This document shows positions 45,335-54,900 of a stretch of DNA of 64,000 nucleotides, piece after piece; position 1 is the first letter of the stretch, and each line of letters begins with the position of its first letter. The position numbers and the translations under genes were made by a program. A model generated the notes under the pieces. It did not search any database, was not told where the DNA came from, and was given only the letters and a program-made list of their open reading frames with translations. The DNA is from an uncultured Prevotella sp. (lineage in GTDB: Bacteria > Bacteroidota > Bacteroidia > Bacteroidales > Bacteroidaceae), in assembly GCA_947302435.1 (NCBI GenBank), contig CAMYVQ010000009.1, forward strand, positions 1 through 64,000. Direction: 5' to 3'.

Positions 45335-46234
45335 CTATACCAAGTGGCTGATCAGCTCTTCCTTGTCGCCGGGCAGCATGTCGATGACGGGAATCTCCAC
45401 CATGGTGTAGCAGCCGGGTTGCAGGCGCATCGAGGCGCGGGCCACATTGACCAATACCTGACCTGTCAGGGCGGGGTTGTTGATCTGCATGTTGAACTCC
45501 AGACGTTGGTTCTGCGTCTTGCCGCTTACGCCCTTGCGCACTAAGTTCACGCCGTGACCCATGTCGCGCACGTCGTCGACACTCTCCACCTGGAACACAT
45601 GGGTCTCGTCGTTGGCAAAATAGGGGTCGGCCTTCACAGCAGCAGCCACCTCTTCCAGTTTCGCGCCCTCTTCCAGTTCCACATACACCATGCGGCGGTG
45701 GATGCCCTCACCCAAGGGGATGGTCATCGAAAGGGCGTTCTTCACACCTGCCTTTGAGCGCACGCATACCGAGTGGCCCATCGACATGCCGGGGCCGAAG
45801 TTCGTGTAGCTCAGTCCCTTTGGTGCCAGGCTCTGCATCAGTGTGCGTACAATCGAGTCGCTGCCCGGATCCCATCCGGCGGCAATCACGCTCACCGTGT
45901 TCGTCTGCTTGTTCAAATCCATGAGCGTGCGGCGGTAGTCGCGAATCATGGTGTGAATATCGAATGAGTCGACTGTGTTGATGCCCAAGGGAAGAATCTG
46001 CTTCGCATACTCCTCACATGAACGGGTGGGGGTAGCCAGAATGGCAACGTCCACGTCCTTCAGCTCGCGAATATCCTTTACAACCTCATACTGTGCCAGT
46101 TCCTGTGGCTTGTTCTCCGCGCCCTGACGGCGCACGATACCTGCCACCTCCATGTCGGGGGCGGCTTCAAGAGCCTCAAGGGCATACTTTCCAATGTTGC
46201 CGTAACCAACGACGGCTGCTCTGATTCTCTTCAT
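45335..46234 (-). CDS. ddh: meso-Diaminopimelate D-dehydrogenase
   Basis: NADPH enzyme that makes meso-diaminopimelate directly from tetrahydrodipicolinate for lysine and peptidoglycan. The N-terminal Rossmann motif is AAVVGYGNIGKYALEAL. VDSFDIHTMI, AAGWDPGSDSIVRTLMQ and GPGMSMGHSV are family signatures. The start is the ATG at 46234 (MKRIRAAVVG), giving 299 residues. The open frame upstream to 46357 covers the promoter (reverse TACTTTTG at 46275-46282). It diverges from nadB and converges on lpd with only one base between stops. Confidence 0.94.
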   Translation of the reverse strand: MKRIRAAVVGYGNIGKYALEALEAAPDMEVAGIVRRQGAENKPQELAQYEVVKDIRELKDVDVAILATPTRSCEEYAKQILPLGINTVDSFDIHTMIRDYRRTLMDLNKQTNTVSVIAAGWDPGSDSIVRTLMQSLAPKGLSYTNFGPGMSMGHSVCVRSKAGVKNALSMTIPLGEGIHRRMVYVELEEGAKLEEVAAAVKADPYFANDETHVFQVESVDDVRDMGHGVNLVRKGVSGKTQNQRLEFNMQINNPALTGQVLVNVARASMRLQPGCYTMVEIPVIDMLPGDKEELISHLV

Positions 46235-46274
46235 TTTGTTCTCTTTGTGTTGTTGGTAAATTGGTTTCTGCTTG

Positions 46275-46282
46275 CAAAAGTA
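46275..46282 (-). promoter_or_regulatory. -7 box TACTTTTG of ddh
   Basis: Reverse-strand TACTTTTGCA lies about 40 bases before the ddh ATG. Confidence 0.6.
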
Positions 46283-46401
46283 CGTAATTTTTGCGAAAAA
46301 CCTAACAAAACGACAGGAAATCGTTGCTATCCATTGCTTTTTCTTTATATGGGACAAAACCCTTTTAACCTTTTTTATGCCAATTTGTAGAAAAAACAGC
46401 T

Positions 46402-46436
46402 GACTCCTAACTCCTATCTACTAACTCTTTCGTAAC
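46402..46436. repeat. Heptad repeat in the nadB promoter
   Basis: GACTCCT, AACTCCT, ATCTACT and AACTCTT run directly into TCGTAAC, filling the space upstream of the -7 box. Confidence 0.7.
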
Positions 46437-46440
46437 TTTG
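46433..46440 (+). promoter_or_regulatory. -7 box TAACTTTG of nadB
   Basis: TAACTTTGCA lies 33 bases before the nadB ATG at 46474. Confidence 0.65.
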
Positions 46441-46473
46441 CACCGTAAAAACACTCAGACAAATATCAAGACC

Positions 46474-48558
46474 ATGGTTTACAAATATGATTTCCTGATT
46501 ATCGGAGCTGGCGTAGCCGGCATGAGCTATGCCTTAAAAGTAGCAAGAGCCAAGAAAGGTTCAGTGTGTATCATCTGTAAGACGAGTCTCGACGAGGCCA
46601 ACACCTCGTTTGCACAAGGCGGTGTGGCCAGTGTCACCAACCTTGTCGTCGACAATTTCGAGAAACATATTGAGGACACGATGATTGCCGGAGACTACAT
46701 CTCCGACCGTGCCGCTGTGGAGCAGGTGGTGAGAAACGCGCCCGAACAGATCAGGGAACTGGTGGAGTGGGGCGTGAACTTCGACCGTAAGGAAGATGGC
46801 ACTTTCGACCTGCACCGTGAGGGCGGACACTCTGAGTTTCGCATCCTGCATCATGCCGACGACACGGGTTCCGAGATCCAGCGCGGACTGATGGCCGCCG
46901 TGCGTGCCTGTCCCGACATCACCGTCAAGGAGCACCACTTCGCCATGGAAATCATCACCCAGCACCACATGGGCGTTCGCGTCACGCGCCGCTCGCCCCA
47001 CATCAAGTGTTACGGTGCCTACGTGCTGAACCCTGAACAGACTGTCGATACCTATCTGGCCAAGGTCACGCTGATGTGTACGGGTGGCTGCGGTGCCGTC
47101 TATCAGACAACGACAAACCCTGTCATTGCCACGGGCGATGGCGAGGCCATGGTCTACCGCGCCAAGGGTACGGTGGCCGACATGGAGTTCGTACAGTTCC
47201 ACCCCACGGCTCTTTACTCGCCGGGCGAGACACACCCCGCTTTCCTTATCACCGAGGCCATGCGCGGCTATGGTGGCATTCTGCGCCTGCCCAACGGCGA
47301 GAGCTTCATGGAGAAATACGACGAGCGCCTGTCCTTGGCACCACGCGACATCGTGGCCCGTGCCATCGACAAGGAGATGAAGATCCACGGCCTCGACCAT
47401 GTATGCCTCGATGTGACCCATAAGGATCCGGCTGAAACTCGGAAGCACTTCCCCAATATCTATCAAAAATGCCTCTCTTTGGGCATCGACATCACCACCG
47501 ACTATATTCCCGTGCGTCCTGCAGCCCACTATATGTGTGGCGGCATCAAGGTCGACCTCAACGGCCAGTCCTCCATCGACCGCCTCTATGCCATTGGTGA
47601 GTGCTCCTGCACGGGTCTGCATGGCGGCAACCGTCTGGCTTCCAACTCACTTATCGAGGCCGTCGTCTATGCCGATGCAGCAGCCCGTCACTCGTTGGAG
47701 CATGTGGACCTCTACGATTTCAACGACCGGATTCCCGAATGGAACGACGAGGGTACGATGACCAACGAGGAGAAAATCCTGATTACCCAAAGCGTGAAGG
47801 AGGTGAATCAGATCATGTCGAACTATGTGGGCATTGTGCGCAGCGACCTGCGCTTGCACCGTGCCTGGGATCGCCTCGACATGCTCTATGAGGAGACCGA
47901 AAACCTCTTCAAGCGTGTGAAGGCCTCGAAGGACATCTGCGAGCTTCGCAACATGATCAACGTGGGCTACCTCATCACCCGTTTTGCCCTGGAGCGCAAG
48001 GAAAGCCGCGGCCTGCACTACACCGTCGACTATCCCGTGCATGCCTACGACAAGAAAAAAGAAGTCTCTTCCGCTAAGTCTAACCTCTCTCCTCTATCCT
48101 CTCTCCACTCTTCTCTTTACGATGAGGCTTTGAGGCTGATGGAGTCGAATCGTGGCAAGGGCAACGAGCCGAAGGTGGGCATCTTCTGGTATAATCCCGC
48201 CAAGAATGAGCTGTTCGGGGTGGTCAGCCATAAATACAGCGACTACAAGAAGCCGAATGCAGGCGGAGGACTTATCACCAGCAGTGAGATGCATGAAGAT
48301 GTATGGAAAAAAGAGTTCCGTAAGCAGAAGTACCATGGCGACGGAACCGGGCCGTTCAAGGGCGAGTACCAGTGGAAACCCCGTGGCCGTGTGTTCTACA
48401 ATCCGTCTGAAGACCACTTCTATATTGGCATTGGCACCTGGGTCGACGAGCACCCGGAAGTCGAGGCTCTTATCATTGAGGAGTTCGACCTTCCACGCGA
48501 AAAAACATCGCTTTGGCGCATGCCGCATTGGGATTTAGGACAGACATGGAACGACTGA
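46474..48558 (+). CDS. nadB: L-aspartate oxidase NadB with extra C-terminal domain
   Basis: FAD-dependent oxidase that converts aspartate to iminoaspartate for NAD synthesis. The FAD motif is FLIIGAGVAGMSYALKVA; SFAQGGVASV, HREGGHSEFRILHHADDTG and GECSCTGLHGGNRLASNSL are NadB signatures. The NadB part ends near residue 528 (GLHYTVDYP). After a low-complexity linker SSAKSNLSPLSSLHSSL comes a separate domain of about 145 residues (VGIFWYNPAKNELFGVV, KPRGRVFYNPSEDHFYIGIG). It resembles a stand-alone Bacteroidetes family of unknown role. Typical NadB is about 530 residues, so this 694-residue form is a fusion. ATG 46474 is chosen; the longer frame begins within the promoter. Confidence 0.92.
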   Translation: MVYKYDFLIIGAGVAGMSYALKVARAKKGSVCIICKTSLDEANTSFAQGGVASVTNLVVDNFEKHIEDTMIAGDYISDRAAVEQVVRNAPEQIRELVEWGVNFDRKEDGTFDLHREGGHSEFRILHHADDTGSEIQRGLMAAVRACPDITVKEHHFAMEIITQHHMGVRVTRRSPHIKCYGAYVLNPEQTVDTYLAKVTLMCTGGCGAVYQTTTNPVIATGDGEAMVYRAKGTVADMEFVQFHPTALYSPGETHPAFLITEAMRGYGGILRLPNGESFMEKYDERLSLAPRDIVARAIDKEMKIHGLDHVCLDVTHKDPAETRKHFPNIYQKCLSLGIDITTDYIPVRPAAHYMCGGIKVDLNGQSSIDRLYAIGECSCTGLHGGNRLASNSLIEAVVYADAAARHSLEHVDLYDFNDRIPEWNDEGTMTNEEKILITQSVKEVNQIMSNYVGIVRSDLRLHRAWDRLDMLYEETENLFKRVKASKDICELRNMINVGYLITRFALERKESRGLHYTVDYPVHAYDKKKEVSSAKSNLSPLSSLHSSLYDEALRLMESNRGKGNEPKVGIFWYNPAKNELFGVVSHKYSDYKKPNAGGGLITSSEMHEDVWKKEFRKQKYHGDGTGPFKGEYQWKPRGRVFYNPSEDHFYIGIGTWVDEHPEVEALIIEEFDLPREKTSLWRMPHWDLGQTWND
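48080..48114. repeat. Heptad repeat encoding the NadB linker
   Basis: CTAACCT, CTCTCCT, CTATCCT, CTCTCCA and CTCTTCT are contiguous, and partial heptads extend to both sides. They encode the Ser/Leu-rich linker between NadB and its added domain. Confidence 0.8.
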
Positions 48559-48634
48559 GTGCCGTTCGATTGAGCGACAAATATGACAAAGATAGTTAAA
48601 CTAAAGTACTGCGGAATTTAGACTGAATTTGAAA

Positions 48635-51600
48635 ATGATGCTTTCTGAGATTAGGGCTTTTTTGCTCATGTTGCTGTTGTCCGTTTGCCATGCGGCGCAG
48701 GCAGGTGTTTCTCCTGAAACCATTCTCCAGTTAGGGTTGCCTGTGGTGTTTGTGGAAACCACAGACAACGAGACGCCCACCTGTGAGGTGGTTTGCGACG
48801 GCGAAAACTGTAGAGGGATTCCCGGACCGAAGGTGACAGGCCGGTTGTATGTGCAGATGGGCGATTCTGTGGTGTATGACAGCGAGGCGTATGTGAAGGA
48901 CACATCGGGTATGACCATCAGGGTGCGTGGAAACACCTCGGCCATTCACGATAAGAAACCGTACAAGGTGAAGTTGCAGAAAAAGCCGACTTGCTGCGCA
49001 GGGGCGACAAGCGCTTTGCCAATAAGGACTGGGTGTTGCTGAAACGCGGCTACTCGACCGACGACTTGTTGGGATATGAGATGAACCGTTTGATAGGCAT
49101 GCCTTATCAGCCTGCCTACGAATATGTGAATCTTTTCCTCAATGGCGAGTACAGAGGCCTGTACACCATTGTCGAGAATGTGAAGCGTGACAAGGACAAC
49201 CGTATTGATGTAGACAAGGAGTCGGGCTTCATTGTGGAGTTAGATGCCTACTATTACGACGCACACTATTTCCAGACCCCAACAGCCCCCTTCGGCTTCA
49301 CCTATAAATATCCCGATGAGGAAGATGTCAACGCGGCCACCGACGACAGGATCCGTGACCATATACTTTGCATGGAGGGATCCGTGCTGAATGGTTGCTA
49401 TGGTGGCGTGATCGATGTCAACTCGTGGGTGCGCTATGTGCTCGGCCATGACATTCTGGGTACATCCGATGTCTATGATGCAACATGTATTTTGCCAAGT
49501 ATAGCGACAGCTCCGAGCACAAGATCTTCATGCCCACTTTGTGGGACTTCGACTCGGTGATGAAAAACACGGGAAAATGGGGCTGCAAGCATGACTATTA
49601 TCTGTATTCGAAGCTTTTCGGCCAGTCGCCCTCGCTCTTCTGCGACACGTATCGCCACTTGTGGGATTCGCTTCGCGAGCCATTGTTTCAGCGCTTGGAC
49701 ACGATGTTGGACAGCTTACTGCAGTCTGACATGTGCAGGGCGGTCGATGCTTCCATGCCCTACGACCCGGAGTGGTGGAGCGGCTTGGGCACTTTCTCGC
49801 AGCAGCTGAACGGCATCAAGGCATGGATGACCGAACGTCGGCAGTGGTTGGACGAACATGTCGCTGAGGTTCCCCAGTCGGACAACGACACCATCTATCC
49901 CACCGATTTGCAGATGACGTTCCAGATTCTTAGTCAGGAAGACAGAACCGTGGAGATCGGCGACGGAAGGCATCCGGCCATCCCGACAGACACCTACGGA
50001 CCGCTGACCATCCCGTCGACCGTGACACTCGACGGAACGGCCTATACCGTGGTGGGCGTTGCCGATTCCGCTTTCTATGGCTGCCACAAAATATCGTCGG
50101 TCGAGGTTCCCGCCACCATCGCCTATTTTGGTACGGGTGCTTTCCGCGGATGCAACAGTTTGAAGAAGGTCATCGTCGACGACTTAGCGGCCTGGTGTGC
50201 CACCGACTTCCGTAAATACGACGGCAACCCTCTGTATTTCTGCAAACGACTCTACGACAGCCATCATGCCGAGATCAGGCATCTGGTGGTGCCCGACGGC
50301 GTGACGACCGTCCGGAAATATGCTTTCATGCAATGCCTTTTGGACTCTGTGACTATTCCGGGAAGTGTGGTGGAGATTGAAAGCAATGCGTTCTACGACT
50401 GTTTGCCGTTGGCCTCGTTGGAGCTGACGCAAGGGCTGAAGCGGATCAGGTCGTATGCTTTCCACGGGTGTTCGGCATTGAAGTCGGTGGTATTGCCAGA
50501 GGGAATGACGAGGGTGAGTGTGGCATCGTTCATGGGCTGCACGTCACTTGAGTCGGTGGAACTGCCCGGCAGTCTGTCCAATGCTAACGGGCTCAATGGC
50601 ATCGACGCGGAAGCCTTCAAGGGCTGTAGCAGCCTGCGGCTTGTGAAGTCGGGCCTCCAGCAGCCCTTTGCCTTCGGTGCCGATGCCTTCGCCTCGGTGG
50701 CGCCCGACTGTGTGCTGCAAATCCCCATGGGTACATTGACCGACTATCATAAGGCGGGATGGACCAAGGCTGTGTTTGGCGGTGGCATCGTCGAAGTAGG
50801 CGGCATCGAAGAGAACTATTGCGTGGAGAATGCCGCTGCACGCGACTTCCTACAGCAGGTAGTTTATCCCGATGACGACTATTCGTACACGAGGATTACG
50901 GATTACGACGGGCTGGTCACACCTTACAAGAAAGACCTGCCCAACCCTGTGTGTATGGTGGCCCCCACTTCCAGCGAAGGCGAATACCTTGTCATGGAGA
51001 CTTATCGTGACAATCTGCCGGTACGTTCCGACACATTCCTTGTCGGCCAGCAGCTGTTGAGGGTCTGGAACCTCATTCCGCAAACCCAATACACATACCG
51101 TCTGCACCTTCTCGATGCAGAAGGAGGGAAGCGGCAGGTAGCCGAAGGAACCTTCAGGACTGAAGGCCGGTTGAGAATGATGAATATCGACGGCATGGGC
51201 AATTTCCGCGATTTGGGAGGATGGAAGCTGTCCGACGGCCAGCACGTGAGATACGACCGCTTGTTCCGTAGTGCTGAACTGGCCATGGAGAGCCGTAACA
51301 TTACTTCCGCCGGCATGCACGAGTTGTTGGACGTGCAGGGCATTGGTGTCGAAATTGACTTCGGCGACTATGGCAGCGAAAGCCCTGTTTGGGACCGGCT
51401 GGAATTTGTGCATGGCGAGGACTACCAGATTGCATTCTATATCGAGGGGCTTGCAGGAAACCCAAGCGCAATACCGGAACTGCTTTGAGAAGGTGGTCAA
51501 CAGTCTGCGCGATGGTAGGAAAGTGTTGTTCCACTGCAGCCGTGGCACCGATCGGGCAGGGGCGTTCGCTTTCCTGTTGGAAGGCTTGCTCGGCGTTTCT

Positions 51601-51966
51601 GAAAGCGACATGGCCAAAGAATACGAATTGTCGGGTTTCCTGTACAATGACCAGAACTGCTACCGAAACAATGAGGATAAATACAAGGGCATGGTCGAAT
51701 ATGTGAAGGAGAACTATCTGGGCAATACGCTCAACAAACGGATTGAACAGATGGCCTTGGGCTTTGGCATCTCGCGCGACGACATAGACGATTTCAGGTC
51801 GCTCATGTCGGAAGACGACGCGATGGGCCAGGAAGAGACTCCCACATGTGTCCTTGAGCTGCCGGCACGCCGCGCCGAGGGAAAAATCTACAATCTGCAA
51901 GGCCAGCGAGTGGCTAAGATGCGCAAGGGCTTGTATGTCAGAGACGGGCGGAAAGTGGTGAAGTAA
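48635..51966 (+). pseudogene. CotH kinase - BspA leucine-rich repeat - tyrosine phosphatase fusion, frameshifted
   Basis: Four overlapping frames spell one secreted protein of about 1,100 residues. It starts with a signal peptide (AFLLMLLLSVCHAAQA). A CotH-type kinase domain follows (IRVRGNTSAIHDKKPYKVKL, GYEMNRLIGMPYQPAYEYV, MPTLWDFDSVM). BspA-type LRR_5 repeats are next (VADSAFYGCHKISSVEVP, SYAFHGCSALKSVVLP). The last part is a tyrosine phosphatase with MGNFRDLGG and the active site HCSRGTDRAG. The C-terminus IYNLQGQRV...KGLYVRDGRKVVK is a Prevotella-type type IX secretion signal. Frames change near 48983 (one base lost after an A run), near 49478 (one base lost) and near 51455 (one base gained in CCC). 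Ordinary translation cannot make the whole protein. Confidence 0.8.
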
Positions 51967-51975
51967 GGATGCCCC

Positions 51976-54900
51976 TTACCTTGTGAGTGAGAATTTCAGC
52001 GACACGCCGAAGTCCTGTGTGGTCGTCGGGTAGCTGTTGGCTGAGAGAAGGGGCGTGTTTGTCTGCCGCTCATAGTAGGCACTCATGCTGAGGTAGCGTG
52101 AGAGGGTGTATTCGGCCGAGAGCGAAATCTTCAATGCCGAGTTGCCGCTGCTGGCCGAGGACACGCCCGAGGCAATGTCGCGCGTGATGGCGGCCTGGTT
52201 GCGGAACGACACGTCGACGCGCGTGTTCAGGTCGTGGTTCACACCGCCCTTCGTCTGCGATTTGTTCTTGTTTTTGTTGTCGTTTTCGTCTTGGTTCTTC
52301 CCCTTGTTGTTTTTGCTGCCTTTGATCTTGCGACTGTTGCCCATGCCAAAGAGGTTCAGGTTCGTGATCTTGTAACCCATGCCGATGACCCAGTCTTTGG
52401 AGAGGGCCTCGTTGATCTGCACGCTGGTGAGCGAGAGGTTCAGCACGCGCGTGGTCTTGTATTCCACCTTGAAGGTCATGTTGTTGTGGAGGGTCACGTC
52501 GACACCGAGCAGGGGGGAGAAGGCCTCATTGATACTGACGGTGGAGATGTTGTACATCGACGACGGGGTGTAGCTGCCGTCGCTGGCCTTCACGAAGCCC
52601 AGGTCGCCCATGTATTCGAGCCATGAACTGTAGCTGTTGTAGGAGCCGATGCTGAACACCGACTTATAGCCGTGGTTGATGTTGACACTCTTGAACCGCT
52701 CGCTGAACCAAGGCAGTTTCGACAGGCCGCTGTAGCGCACTGTCCAGTTGGGCAACAGGCGCGAGAGGGTCGGGAAGAGGCTGAGCGAGGAGCCACCGCC
52801 GGCGGTATAGGTACTGAGGAAGGCCGGGATGAGCACGTCGGATGAGTAGGGGTCAATGGCGTTGACATTTACGGGCGTACCGTCGGCATTGTTGACATTT
52901 GGGCTGGCACCGGCGTACTGAGCCTGCACACGGCTGTGGAACTCGGCGATCTTGCCACGGAACTCGTCGAACGAAGCCGAATGGTAGCCGTTGCTGGCAT
53001 CGCCCATGCCCTCGAAGGCACTGCGGATGGAAATGGTGGTCATGTTGAACGTGCCGCTCTGTGTGGTGGGCGAACCCTCATACATGAACTGCACGCTCTT
53101 GGTGCGTGTCATGGTGCGCGAGGCGTTGAGGTCGATTTTCAGGTCGGTGATGGGTTCGATCGTGGCCTTGAGTTGCAGGTCTTCGGTGCTGGAGCTGGTC
53201 GACGGGGTGGCCACGCTGTCGTTGCAGAGCAGCCAGTCGTTCTGTTTGGCCTTGTCCAAATAACTGTCGCCCACGAGTCCGAAAGCGAAGTCGAGACCAG
53301 GGGCAAGCACGTCGCCCGTGCGCTGGCCGAAGGCATCGCCGACGTTGGGGATGAAGCCAGGCAAAGTCATGGAGCGTTGTTTGCGGTAGGAGAGATTGAC
53401 ACTGCGCACCATCATGAGCAGGCGGGCCGTGTATTGGGCCGGCGAGTACCACCACTGGTTCTCCAACGGCTCCTTTGGCATGACACTGATCTTGATTTTC
53501 ATGCTGTCCGTACCCCAGACCTTGATCTTGTTCTCATCGACAACCTTCCATTTCACGTTGACAGCCTTGCCTTTGCTGTCCTTGGCCGACACGATGAGGC
53601 GTTTCGACTTCTTGCCGTGCTGCACCTCGAACGTGGTGTCGGGCATCAGGGTCAGCTCGCGCTGGTAGGTGTTCTTGTTCTTGGGCAGTATCTTGGTCTC
53701 TTTAGCATCGTCCTTCTTGGCCTGTTCGTCATCCTTTCCCTTCTTTGGGTCGCCGGCCTTCTTGCGGTCTGGACGTTTGGGTTCAGGCTTCTTGCGCTGC
53801 TGTTGCTTCTTGAACCGCTCGTTGGTCTTCTTCAGGAAGGGGATGTGGTTGTAGAGGGTCTCCATGTTCAGCGAACCGTTGATGTTCAGGTTGCTGTTGT
53901 TCGAGATGGTGTTGCCTAAAGAAGTGCCGTCGTCGAGCTCGGTGCCGCGCAGCCACGAGTAGGTGGCGTTGTAGGAGGCGTCGGCCTTGATCCAGTCGGT
54001 GACGGGCAGTTTGTCGATGGGCAGCTGGTAGCTGAGCGTGAATGACTGCTGGTAGTCGAGAGGCACGCCCCAGTGCTTGATGCTGGTCCACACGGAGTCT
54101 TTCCATGCTGAGTAGCGGTCGGGGTAAAGGTCTTTGTTGACCGGGGTGTAAGGCTCCTCGATCTCGGCATGGGTGGCCGACTGGAAGGTGGTGTGCAGGT
54201 TCTTGGTGAAATCCCAGCGTAACTGGAAGTCGCGGTTGAAGAGGAACTGCTCGCTGAACGACAGTGGCAGGTTGGGGTTGACTGTGTTCTCCAAGTCGCG
54301 CTCCTGCAGTTCGTAGTAGGTGCGTGTGAGTTCGGTGCCGAACGAGATGTTCTGTGGCAGGAAGTTGAATCCCAGTGCCTTGGGGAAGTTGAGCCATTTC
54401 GACTTGCCCTTCACGTTCTTGAACGGCTCCCATGTCTTCAGCACGGGCGAATAGGTGTAGTTCAGTGCGCCGCGCCACTGGTCGTCGGTCTCCCAGACGG
54501 TGGTCTCGCCCGTGGTCTTGCGGTGGGCGTGGCTGTAGCTCACGGAGAAGTTGGCCGGGTCGTAGGGCATGGGGTGCTTCTTGTTCTTGATGTCCACGCG
54601 GGCGTTGGAAATAGAGAAGTTGCGCGAGATGTTGCGTGTCACGGCAATCGACTCGATGGAGTCGCGCTCATGGGCATTCTGTGCCGAAGCAAGGGCATCG
54701 TCGAGTTCCATGTCCGTGTCGAGCGGATTGTATTTCGGACTGATGATCTCCTTGGAGTAGGAATAGTAGACGGGCAGCGACACCTTGGCCTTGTCGGGGA
54801 AGAACTTGCCCATCTCGAAGTTGGCCGTCACGGCGTAGGACTTCTGTGTGTCCTGTGTGCGCTGCATGATGCCATCCTCCAGACCGCCGAAGCCGTCGCT

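Noticed and set aside
46561..47622. 353-codon frame antisense to nadB
   Set aside because: It lies wholly over the conserved NadB coding region and has no family match.
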